Source of the DNA: Methylosinus sp. Sm6
Lineage (GTDB): Bacteria > Pseudomonadota > Alphaproteobacteria > Rhizobiales > Beijerinckiaceae
DNA: 64,000 nt
Assembly (NCBI RefSeq): GCF_019802345.1
Contig: NZ_JAINDZ010000018.1
Location: 1-64,000, forward strand
Direction: 5' to 3'
How positions within the stretch are numbered: position 1 is the stretch's first letter; the number at the start of each line of letters is the position of its first letter. Made by a program: the position numbers and the translations under genes. The notes under the pieces are model-generated. The model had not been told where the DNA came from and ran no database searches. It worked only from the letters and a program-made list of their open reading frames with translations. Below, piece after piece: positions 25,838 through 33,859 of this stretch.

Positions 25838-27784
25838 TCAGTCTTGCCCGATCACCTCGAGGAAGGTGTGCGCGTCCTCCTTGCGCTCGAACACATGCGG
25901 GGCGATGCCGCGCTTGCTCAGCGCCTCTTTGAGCTTCAGCCGCAGGAAGGCGCTGGTCGTGTAGCGCGTCGTCGTCAGATAATAGTTCTCCAGCATGTAT
26001 TGGATCATCTCCGCGTAATAATCGTAGAGATGCTCGCTGATGCGGAAATTGTCGAGATTGACGACCTGGTTGACGCGCTTGCCGATCTTCTGGCAGGCGT
26101 CGATCAGCATGCTGCGCAGATCGTCGATGTCGCGCTTGGAGCGGGCGCTCCAGCCCTCGAGATTGAGGAACTGGATATTGCGGTCGGCGTCATAGCTGAC
26201 GCGGTCCTGCAGATCGAGATTGAGCAGATCGGAGATGAGCCCCATGGGCTCGTCGATGAAGATGCGCTTGTCCATCGTGACCGGATGCTTGACGATGGGC
26301 TTGAAATCCATGTGCGGGAGAATGTCCCGCTCGATATCGATCCCCGGCGCCACCTCGATCAGCTCGAGCCCGTCCTTCTTCAGCTGGAACACGCAGCGCT
26401 CGGTGACATAGATCACCGGCTGCTCGCGCTTTTGCGCATATTTGCCGCTGAAGGTCACCTGCTCGACGAATTTCAAGAACTTGCGCGCGCGGCCTTCCTT
26501 CAGAATCTTCACCTCGCCGTTCTCGATGGCGACATCGAGTCCGCCCGCGGTGAAGGTGCCGGCGAAGACGACGCTGCGGGCGTTCTGGCTGATGTTGATG
26601 AAGCCGCCGCAGCCGTTGAGGCGTCCGCCGAAGCGGCTGGTGTTCACATTGCCCTGCTCGTCGCATTCGGCCATGCCGAGGCAGGTCATGTCGAGGCCGC
26701 CGCCGTCGTAGAAGTCGAATTGCGTGTTCTGGTCGATAATGGAATCGGCGTTGGTGGCCGAGCCGAAGGAGGAGCCGGACGCCAGCACGCCGCCGATCGC
26801 CCCGGCCTCGGTGGTGAGGGTGATGAAGGGCGTGAGCTTCTCCTCATTGGCCACGGCGGCGATGCCCTCGGGCGCGCCGACGCCGAGATTGACGACCCCG
26901 TTGGGCGGCAGCTCGAAGGCGGCGCGGCGGGCGATGATCTTGCGCGCGTCGAGCGGCATTTTGGCCATGCTCTCGACCGGCACGCGGATCTCGCCGGCGA
27001 GCGCCGGATTATAGATCACGCCGTAATTCATCCGATGCATCTCGGGCGGATCGGCGACGACGACGCAGTCGACCAGAATGCCCGGCACCTTCACGTCCTT
27101 GGGGCGGATGGAGCCGGAGTCGACGATGCGCTCGACCTGGGCGATGACGATGCCGCCATTATTGTGCGCCGCCATGGCCTGGGCGAGCACGTCGAGCGTC
27201 AGCGACTCCTTCTCCATGCCGATATTGCCGGAGGGGTCGGCGCTGGTGCCGCGAATGAAGGCGACGTCGACCTTGGTGGCGGTATAGAACAGCCACTCCT
27301 CGCCCTCGATCACCACATGCTTGACGATGTCCTCGGTGGTGACCTCATTGACGCGGCCGCCGCCGAAGCGCGGATCGACGTAAGTGTAGAGGCCGACCTT
27401 GGAGAAGAGGCCGGGCTGGCCGGCGGCGCAGGCGCGGTAGAGCTGGGAGATCACGCCCTGCGGCAGGTTGTAGCCGAGGATCTTGTTCTCCTGCGCGGCC
27501 TGGGCGACCTTGGGCATGCGGCCGAAATTGCCGGCGATGACGCGGCGCAGCAATCCCTCGTGATGCAGGCGGCCGGTGCCGAGCCCTTTGCTGTCGCCGG
27601 CGCCGGCGGTCATGATCAGCGTGAGGCCCTTCGGCCCGCCGGTCTCGACGAAGCGCTTCTCCAGCGCGGCGTGCAGCGCCTCGGGAATGCAGCTCTGGAC
27701 GAAGCCGGTCGTCGTCAGAACGTCGTTCTCGCTGATCAGCGCGATGGCCTCGTCGGCGGTGATCACCTTGTTGTTCTTGTTCAT
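25838..27784 (-). CDS. Acyl-CoA:acetate/3-ketoacid CoA-transferase (propionate CoA-transferase-like)
   Basis: 648 residues, a fused class I CoA-transferase: the alpha half (about 5-250, ending near the VERIVDSGSIRPKDVKVPG hinge) and the beta half (about 280-520) with the catalytic Glu326 (TTEAGAIGG) and the NGCGGFINISQNA segment. It swaps CoA between acyl-CoAs and acids such as acetate or propionate. The start at ATG 27784 (MNKNNKVITADEAIALI) matches the family; 70 codons of open frame upstream do not. Residues beyond about 540 form an unusual 110-residue C-terminal extension absent from many propionate CoA-transferases. Confidence 0.88.
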   Translation of the reverse strand: MNKNNKVITADEAIALISENDVLTTTGFVQSCIPEALHAALEKRFVETGGPKGLTLIMTAGAGDSKGLGTGRLHHEGLLRRVIAGNFGRMPKVAQAAQENKILGYNLPQGVISQLYRACAAGQPGLFSKVGLYTYVDPRFGGGRVNEVTTEDIVKHVVIEGEEWLFYTATKVDVAFIRGTSADPSGNIGMEKESLTLDVLAQAMAAHNNGGIVIAQVERIVDSGSIRPKDVKVPGILVDCVVVADPPEMHRMNYGVIYNPALAGEIRVPVESMAKMPLDARKIIARRAAFELPPNGVVNLGVGAPEGIAAVANEEKLTPFITLTTEAGAIGGVLASGSSFGSATNADSIIDQNTQFDFYDGGGLDMTCLGMAECDEQGNVNTSRFGGRLNGCGGFINISQNARSVVFAGTFTAGGLDVAIENGEVKILKEGRARKFLKFVEQVTFSGKYAQKREQPVIYVTERCVFQLKKDGLELIEVAPGIDIERDILPHMDFKPIVKHPVTMDKRIFIDEPMGLISDLLNLDLQDRVSYDADRNIQFLNLEGWSARSKRDIDDLRSMLIDACQKIGKRVNQVVNLDNFRISEHLYDYYAEMIQYMLENYYLTTTRYTTSAFLRLKLKEALSKRGIAPHVFERKEDAHTFLEVIGQD

Positions 27785-28204
27785 TTCCTGCGTGTTTCCC
27801 CTGGTCGTCTCCCCGCCCGGCGGACGAAAATATTCTCCCGCGTCTTCCGTCTCGGGCGGGCGCCGGCTCGTCGTTTGGGGCGACACTAGAGTTCGCGCCT
27901 CTTTTTCGCAATAGCGTCGCCGGACCCTGCCGCCGCAGGGGCGGCGCAGCCGAATTCGATAGACGGCGCCGGAGCTTCGGCCGATAGAGTCAAGCATTAG
28001 CCCTTCGTTAAGGTTATCCCGTTAACTGTGACGTCAACGCTGCTCCTGTCGCGGTCCGGTCGAGCATTCGATGCGCCGGCGCTCCGAGCGCGTCGTTTCG
28101 GATAGGGCGAGCCGCCCAAGGCATGATGCCGCTTCCGTCGAGCCGGTGAAAATCCGGGATGCCCGTTTATCAGAGGTTCCACCCCATCCAGGGATCGATG
28201 AGTC
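27785..28204. promoter_or_regulatory. Divergent intergenic region, CoA-transferase / flagellin
   Basis: 420 bases with no supported gene. It holds GTTAA-N10-TTAAC (28007-28026; wrong spacing for a CtrA box) and the 8-base palindrome TGACGTCA (28029-28036), about 170 bases before the flagellin ATG. I could not place a confident flagellin promoter. GATGAG just precedes the flagellin start. Confidence 0.4.
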
Positions 28205-29116
28205 ATGTCCAGTATTCTGACCAACTCCTCCGCCATCACCGCGCTCCAGTCGTTGCGCTCGACGCAGTCGTCGCTCGCGTCGACGCAGAAGGAAATCTCG
28301 ACCGGCCTCAAGATCTCCAGCGCCGCGGATAATGCGTCGACCTGGGGCATCGCCCAGACGATGAAGTCGGATCAGGGCGTGCTGTCGACGATCAGCGATT
28401 CGCTGAACGTCAGCTCCTCGGTGCTGAACATCGCGTCGACGGCGATCACCAATGCGATCTCGGTGATCAACAACATCAAGTCGCAGGTCGCGCAGGCGGC
28501 GCAGCCCGGCGCCGACACCGCCAAGATCGGCACCACCCTCGAAGGCCTCAGCAGCCAGCTCTCCAGCATCGTCGCCTCGGCCAATTTCAACGGGCTCAAT
28601 CTGGTCGACGGTTCGGCGAGCGCCTTCAACTTCATCGCCTCCTATTCGGATGGCAAGGGCACGGTCGCCTCGTCTCTCAACACGATCGACCTCACCGCGA
28701 TCGCGCTGATCGGCGGCGGCGGCGCTTCGCCCGCTGTCGCGGCCGGCTCCGGCATTCTCGAGACCGAGCAGGCGACCGGCGCGAGCGCGGCGACCGACTT
28801 CACCGCTCTGGACGTGAACAGCGTCTCCAGCGCCACCAGCATCGCCGATACGCTGTCCAACGCCGACAAGGCGATCGCCGACCTCACCCAATACGCCGCG
28901 CAGATCGGCGCGGTGCAGACGAGCGTCAACGGACAGGCCACCTTCATGAAGACGCTCAACGAGGCGCTGACCAATGGCGTCAGCTCGCTCGTCGACGCGG
29001 ATATGAACGAGGCCTCGACGCGCCTGCAGGCGCTGCAGACGCAGCAGCAGCTCGGCGTGCAGTCGCTGTCGATCGCCAACCAGAACAGCCAGATGATCCT
29101 CAAGCTGTTCCAGTAA
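28205..29116 (+). CDS. fliC: Flagellin
   Basis: 303-residue short flagellin. The conserved N-terminal D0/D1 helices (MSSILTNSSAITALQSLRS, then EISTGLKISSAADNAS) and C-terminal helix (STRLQALQTQQQLGVQSLSI, ANQNSQMILKLFQ) pack the filament; the variable middle (about 145-205) is short and Ala/Gly/Ser-rich. It is the only flagellin gene in the window; rhizobia often carry several. It has its own terminator, so it is expressed apart from fliF. Gene symbol follows general use. Confidence 0.93.
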   Translation: MSSILTNSSAITALQSLRSTQSSLASTQKEISTGLKISSAADNASTWGIAQTMKSDQGVLSTISDSLNVSSSVLNIASTAITNAISVINNIKSQVAQAAQPGADTAKIGTTLEGLSSQLSSIVASANFNGLNLVDGSASAFNFIASYSDGKGTVASSLNTIDLTAIALIGGGGASPAVAAGSGILETEQATGASAATDFTALDVNSVSSATSIADTLSNADKAIADLTQYAAQIGAVQTSVNGQATFMKTLNEALTNGVSSLVDADMNEASTRLQALQTQQQLGVQSLSIANQNSQMILKLFQ

Positions 29117-29144
29117 TTTTCGGAAGACGCCGTTTCTCGGCCGC

Positions 29145-29182
29145 ACAGGCCGCGCCGCTCGGCGCGGCCTGTCGCGCTTTTT
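29145..29182 (+). terminator. Rho-independent terminator after flagellin
   Basis: Perfect 12-bp stem ACAGGCCGCGCC / GGCGCGGCCTGT with loop GCTC, followed after CGCGC by TTTTT. Separates fliC from the fliF operon. Confidence 0.85.
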
Positions 29183-29206
29183 CTGCGGAGACTCGCCACG
29201 GCGAGG

Positions 29207-29217
29207 CTCGCGCAAGC
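29207..29217 (+). promoter_or_regulatory. Shared flagellar element CTCGCGCAAGC upstream of fliF
   Basis: This 11-mer ends 52 bases before the fliF ATG. The identical 11-mer ends 51 bases before motA (44966-44976), with a one-mismatch mirror copy facing flgF. It is a candidate binding site for a flagellar activator; no factor can be named from sequence. Confidence 0.4.
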
Positions 29218-29269
29218 CTAAAGCGCAAAATTCGGGCTCCGCTCTGCTCCGACCCGATGAATCGCGCTC

Positions 29270-30922
29270 ATGGACCGCCTCAATCAGCTCCGCGACAATC
29301 TGCTCGCGCTCGGGCCCAGAAAGCTTTCCGCCCTCGGTCTGATATTCGTTCTCGTTCTGGCGATCACCGGGCTCGGAGCCTATTACGTCTCGCGGCCCGA
29401 CTTCGAGGTGCTCTACGCCGGCCTCGACCGCGAGGACGTGAGCCGCATCGGCGCCGTGCTCAAATCCTCCGGCGTCGCCTTCGACATCAATCCGGAAGGC
29501 AACGCCGTCCTCGTCCGCTATGGCCAGACGGCGCAGGCGCGCATGCTGCTCGCCGAGCGCGGCCTGCCGCAGAGCGCCAACGCCGGCTATGAGCTGTTCG
29601 ACAAGGTCGGCTCGCTCGGCCTCACCTCCTTCATGCAGGAGGTGACGCGCGTGCGCGCGCTCGAAGGCGAGCTCGCGCGCACCATTCAGCTCATCCGCGG
29701 CGTCAAGGCCGCGCGCGTGCATATCGTGCTGCCCGACGAAGGCTCGTTCCGCCGCGCGCGCCAGCCGCCCTCCGCCTCCGTCGTGATTCGCACCGAGAGC
29801 CCCGACGATTCGAAAGCGGCGCAGGCGATCCGCCATCTCGTCGCCGCCTCCATTCCCGGCATGACGGTCGAGCAGGTCACCGTGCTCAACACCGACGGAA
29901 TGCTGCTCACGGCCTCGGAAGGCGACGAGAACGACGCCGTGCCGGCCAAGACGCTGACGCTCGAGAAGACCGTCTCCAAGGACATTCAGGACAATATTCG
30001 CCGTACGCTCACCCCTTATCTGCGCCTCGCGAACTTCCAGGTCAGCGTGCGCGCCCGCATCAACACGGACCGCAGGCAGACCAATGAGACGGTGTTCGAT
30101 CCCGAATCGCGCGTCGAGCGCTCGGTGCGGGTGGTGAAGGAGAACTCCACCTCCCAGAACAACAGCACCAGCCAGGCCGCCGGCGTCGACCGCAACGTGC
30201 CCCAGGACAAGCCGCAGTCGGGCGAGGGCAAGCAATCGAACGACGAGAACAAGAAGAGCGAGGAGCTGACCAATTTCGAATTGTCGTCGAAGACGGTCAC
30301 GACGGTCAGCGGCGGCTACACGGTCGAAAATCTGTCGATCGCGGTGCTCGTCAATCGCGCGAGCCTCGGCGGGGCCGGCAAGGATGCGCCGAAGCCGGAG
30401 GCGGTCGAGCGGCAGCTGAAGGAGATCGAGCAGCTCGTCGCCTCCGCGGCGGGCGTGCGCAAGGACCGCGGCGACAGCGTCAAAGTCTCCGCCGTCGATT
30501 TCGCGATCAACGAAAACGACCTGTCTCCGGTGGAGCCCGCGGGATGGAGCGAGGCGATCACCCATCAGCTCGGATCGATGATCAACGCCGGCGCGCTCAT
30601 CGTCGTCACCGTGCTGCTCGTTCTCTTCGGCCTGCGTCCGGCCTCGCGCGCATTGCTCGCCGAAGCGCCGCCGCCGGCCCTGGCTATGGCCGAGGACGCG
30701 GCGCCGGCGCTGCTCGGCGCCGAGCCGAGCATCGAATTGCCTTTCGCGCCGATGATGGAGGCGCCGCAGTTCATGGGATCGATCGACGCCGGACTCATCG
30801 AGGATATCGGCGGGCGTGAAAAGTTCAATCAGCAAAAGAAGCTCGAGCAGCTCATCGAAGCCGATGAGATGCAGGCCGCGGCGATCTTGAAGCAATGGAT
30901 GTACGTCGGAGGGAGCGTGTGA
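29270..30922 (+). CDS. fliF: Flagellar MS-ring protein FliF
   Basis: 550 residues. First membrane span at about 20-42 (LSALGLIFVLVLAITGLGAY), then YscJ/FliF ring-building domains (about 45-215: LYAGLDREDVSRIGAVLKS, FMQEVTRVRALEGELARTI), a large periplasmic loop including a Asn/Gln/Ser-rich linker (about 290-330), a second span (about 438-460) and a short cytoplasmic tail that binds FliG. It forms the inner-membrane MS ring. First gene of a tightly packed operon; its stop overlaps the next start (TGATG). Confidence 0.95.
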   Translation: MDRLNQLRDNLLALGPRKLSALGLIFVLVLAITGLGAYYVSRPDFEVLYAGLDREDVSRIGAVLKSSGVAFDINPEGNAVLVRYGQTAQARMLLAERGLPQSANAGYELFDKVGSLGLTSFMQEVTRVRALEGELARTIQLIRGVKAARVHIVLPDEGSFRRARQPPSASVVIRTESPDDSKAAQAIRHLVAASIPGMTVEQVTVLNTDGMLLTASEGDENDAVPAKTLTLEKTVSKDIQDNIRRTLTPYLRLANFQVSVRARINTDRRQTNETVFDPESRVERSVRVVKENSTSQNNSTSQAAGVDRNVPQDKPQSGEGKQSNDENKKSEELTNFELSSKTVTTVSGGYTVENLSIAVLVNRASLGGAGKDAPKPEAVERQLKEIEQLVASAAGVRKDRGDSVKVSAVDFAINENDLSPVEPAGWSEAITHQLGSMINAGALIVVTVLLVLFGLRPASRALLAEAPPPALAMAEDAAPALLGAEPSIELPFAPMMEAPQFMGSIDAGLIEDIGGREKFNQQKKLEQLIEADEMQAAAILKQWMYVGGSV

Positions 30923-31554
30923 TGGCGCGCTCGGTCGCCGATTTTCTGATGCGGTTCGACGAGTCGCCGATCCTCGCGCCGCCGGAGCCGCCGGAGCCGA
31001 TCGCAGAGCCTCTCGTCGAGGAGGAGCGCGTCCCGGAGGAGCCGCGGATCGAGCTCGCCGACGAGCTGCGCGCCGAGCTCGTCGAGGAAGGCCGCGCGGC
31101 CGCCAAAGAGGAATATGAGGCGTTGATCGCGCGCGAGCGGGCGGCGTCGCTGCTGCGGCTCGAAACCGAGCGGCGTCGCTGGGCGCGCGAGGAGGGCGAG
31201 CGGCTCGGCGAGCAATTCCGCTCGGCGCTCGATGGATTCGTCACGCAGGTCGGCGAGGATGTCGGGCGCGTTCTCGAGCCCTTCGTGACGGGCGAGGTGC
31301 GCGACCGCATGTTGGACGCGCTGGTCGACCGGCTGCGGGTGATAATCGCGGATCGGGATCATCCGGTCGTGCGCCTCGGCGGACCGACCGACCTCCTGGA
31401 CGCGCTCTGCGAGAAACTGAGCAGCGAGGGCGTCGCGACTCGCATCGAGGATGTGGGCGGCGTCGATCTGCGCGCGCGCATAGAGGCGACGACGATCGAA
31501 ACGACACTCGGAGAATGGATGCGGGAGCTCCGTGACGAGGGCGGCGCCCAATGA
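30922..31554 (+). CDS. FliH-like flagellar assembly protein
   Basis: 210 residues: a Pro/Glu-rich N-terminus, a long charged helix rich in Glu, Arg and Ala (about 45-100: EEGRAAAKEEYEALIARERA) and a compact C-terminal domain (about 105-205). This is the general plan of FliH, the ATPase FliI's stator that guides export substrates, but sequence identity is too weak to be certain. Position between fliF and motB, with 1-base overlap with fliF and 4-base overlap with motB, supports a flagellar role. Confidence 0.65.
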   Translation: MARSVADFLMRFDESPILAPPEPPEPIAEPLVEEERVPEEPRIELADELRAELVEEGRAAAKEEYEALIARERAASLLRLETERRRWAREEGERLGEQFRSALDGFVTQVGEDVGRVLEPFVTGEVRDRMLDALVDRLRVIIADRDHPVVRLGGPTDLLDALCEKLSSEGVATRIEDVGGVDLRARIEATTIETTLGEWMRELRDEGGAQ

Positions 31555-32708
31555 GCGACGAAGAGGAAAGCGAAATCATCTTCATCCGCAAGCGCCACGG
31601 GAATGACGAGGAGGGCCATCACGGCGGCGCGTGGAAGATCGCCTTCGCCGACTTCATGACGGCGATGATGGCCTTCTTCCTGGTCATGTGGATCATCAAC
31701 TCCACCTCGAAGGAGACCAAGGCGGCGATCGTGCAATATTTCAACCCCGTCCAGCTCGTCGACTCCAATCCCGCGCACAAGGGGCTGCGCGATCCGAAGG
31801 ACGGAGGGCAGGGCAAGAGCACGAAAGAGTCGAACGTCCAGGAGCGGCAGCACGCCGGGCCCGCGGCTGCGAGCGAGAAGGACGAGCCGCTGCGCGAAGC
31901 GGCGCTGCTCTACGATCCGATGTCGACGCTCGACGAGATCGCTGGCCCGGCGGCCGCGAATTCGACGGATGCGTCCGGCAAGCCGGGCCAGGCGCCGCCG
32001 ACCTTCGGCGATCCCTTCGACCGCAGCATGCGCGGCGTCGGCTATGTCGAGCAGCGCCTCGAGGAGAGCGGCTCGCCCGACAAGGCGAGCGAGGCGGAGC
32101 CGGCCGAGGAGCGCGCCAAGCCAGCGGCCACGACGCCGCCGACTAACGCCAAATCCGCGACGCGCCAGCAGCGCCAAGCCGCGTCGGCCGCCGCCGCCGC
32201 TGCGGCCGCGGCGGCGGAGGAAAAGGCGCGGGCCGAGGCGGCGCAAGTCGAGGCGGCGCGCGCCGCGATCGAAAAGATCGTGAAGGCGGAAAGCGCGAGC
32301 GCGCAGCCGGGGCCGCATGTCGAGGTGGCGCAGACATCCGAAGGCTTGCTGATCAGCCTCACCGACGAGGCGAATTTTTCCATGTTCGCGATCGGCTCGG
32401 TCAAGCCGAAGCCGCAGCTCGTGCGCATCATCGGCCAGATCGGCTCCGTGCTCTCCAAGCAGCCCGGCCAGGTCGAGCTGCGCGGCCATACCGACGGACG
32501 CTCCTACAAATCCAAGGTCTACGACAATTGGCGGCTCTCGGCGGACCGCGCCAATATGGCCTATTACATGCTCCTGCGCGGCGGCCTCTCCGAGAAGCGC
32601 GTCGTCAAGATCGCCGGCTACGCCGACCGCAATCTGAAAGAGCCGAAGGAGCCGCTCTCCGCCGTCAACCGCCGCATCGAAATCCTGGTGCGAAAGGGCG
32701 GCCCGTGA
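31551..32708 (+). CDS. motB: Flagellar motor stator protein MotB
   Basis: 385 residues. The single membrane span (about 30-52) carries the proton-binding aspartate at residue 34 (KIAFADFMTAMMAFFLVMWI). An Ala/Glu/Lys-rich linker (about 85-240) leads to the OmpA-like peptidoglycan-binding domain (about 255-380: GQVELRGHTDGRSYKSKVYD, NRRIEILV). With MotA it forms the proton-driven stator. motA lies about 12 kb away at 45028, as in rhizobia. Overlaps the FliH-like gene by 4 bases and motC by 1. Confidence 0.95.
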   Translation: MSDEEESEIIFIRKRHGNDEEGHHGGAWKIAFADFMTAMMAFFLVMWIINSTSKETKAAIVQYFNPVQLVDSNPAHKGLRDPKDGGQGKSTKESNVQERQHAGPAAASEKDEPLREAALLYDPMSTLDEIAGPAAANSTDASGKPGQAPPTFGDPFDRSMRGVGYVEQRLEESGSPDKASEAEPAEERAKPAATTPPTNAKSATRQQRQAASAAAAAAAAAAEEKARAEAAQVEAARAAIEKIVKAESASAQPGPHVEVAQTSEGLLISLTDEANFSMFAIGSVKPKPQLVRIIGQIGSVLSKQPGQVELRGHTDGRSYKSKVYDNWRLSADRANMAYYMLLRGGLSEKRVVKIAGYADRNLKEPKEPLSAVNRRIEILVRKGGP

Positions 32709-33859
32709 TGCGCGTATCGCTTTCTCTCGTCGTGGCCGCGGCGCTGTCGATGTGGAGCGCCGCCGCCGCGCAATCGGACGGGCTGGTCGAGCTGGTGCGC
32801 AAGCTCACCAGCCTCCAGGACGCTCTGGCGCGCGGCGCGGCGCCTGCGCGCGCCGCCATCCCTGCGCAGGTCGAGCAGATCCAATCGGCGATCGCGACGG
32901 CGGAGGCCGATTCCTGGAAGGAGCGGGCGAACGCTCGCGCCGCGGCGACCTTTCTCCTCTGTGGGGGATCGCCGCGCAGCATTCGCAAGCTGTTCGACGC
33001 GCATCTGTTCTCGGACTCGGACCGGCCTCTCCTCGAGGCCAGCCTCGCCTATGCGGAAGGGCGCAGCCGCGAGGCGACGCAGCTGTTCGCGCAGGTCGAT
33101 CCGAAGGCGCAGCCGGCGACGCTCGGCGGCCATGTCGCTCTCGTGCGCGGCGGACTGATGATCGGCTCCGACAATGCGCGAGCGCGCGAGCTGCTCGATC
33201 TCGCGCGTCTGCTCGTGCCGAGCTCGCTGGTCGAGGAGGCGGCGCTGCGGCGCGAGATCGCGGTCGTCGATCCGCTGCAGGACGCCGACAAATTCCTGCT
33301 GCTCGCGCGCCGCTATGTGGCGCAATATCCGCGCTCGCCCTTCGCGCGCAATTTCTGGGGCGAGGCGCGCGCGGCGACGACGCGCGTCGCGACGAGCGTC
33401 TCCGAGCAGCAGCTCGGCGAATTTCTGGAGCTGTTCGACGCTCAGCCGGCCGAGACGCGCTTCGATCTCCATATGGCGATCGCTCAGGCGGCGATTCTGC
33501 GCGGACGTCCCGGGCTCGCGGCGCTCGAGACCGATCGCGCCGCTCCGCTCGCCGACACGCGCCAGGCCAAGGCGCGCGTCGCGCTGCATCGCGCGGCCTT
33601 GACCGCGCTCGGCGGCGACTTCGACGCCGCGGCGGTCGAATTCGCCGAGCTCGACGCCAAGTCTCTCGCGCCGCGCGACAAGGAGCTGCAGGCGATCGTC
33701 TCCGGGGCGATGGAGAGATTGCGGCGCGAGCCCGACGCCGCCGAGGGAGCGGCCGAGGGAGCGGCCATGTCCGCGCGCGCCGAAACGCCGGCCGAAAGGG
33801 CGGCGCGGCAAGCGCTCGCGGACTCGGAAATCGTGCTGCAAAAGGCGGTGGAAAGATGA
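32708..33859 (+). CDS. motC: Periplasmic motility protein MotC
   Basis: 383 residues with a signal peptide (MRVSLSLVVAAALSMWSAAA). The rest is alpha-helical and Ala/Leu/Arg-rich with repeat-like helical pairs (about 60-330), matching rhizobial MotC, a periplasmic protein that binds the MotB linker and is needed for motor rotation. ATG 32708 overlaps the motB stop; the frame upstream of it is a shadow of motB. Its stop overlaps the fliK start by four bases (ATGA). Confidence 0.88.
   Translation: MRVSLSLVVAAALSMWSAAAAQSDGLVELVRKLTSLQDALARGAAPARAAIPAQVEQIQSAIATAEADSWKERANARAAATFLLCGGSPRSIRKLFDAHLFSDSDRPLLEASLAYAEGRSREATQLFAQVDPKAQPATLGGHVALVRGGLMIGSDNARARELLDLARLLVPSSLVEEAALRREIAVVDPLQDADKFLLLARRYVAQYPRSPFARNFWGEARAATTRVATSVSEQQLGEFLELFDAQPAETRFDLHMAIAQAAILRGRPGLAALETDRAAPLADTRQAKARVALHRAALTALGGDFDAAAVEFAELDAKSLAPRDKELQAIVSGAMERLRREPDAAEGAAEGAAMSARAETPAERAARQALADSEIVLQKAVER

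Noticed and set aside
25844-27889. 681-codon plus-strand frame
   Set aside because: Antisense to the CoA-transferase gene, whose catalytic motif and start are clear.
28007-28026. CtrA box upstream of flagellin
   Set aside because: TTAA half-sites are 10 bases apart, not 7; kept only as an unexplained palindrome.
28034-30895. 953-codon minus-strand frame
   Set aside because: Antisense shadow of flagellin and fliF; high GC keeps the complementary frame open.
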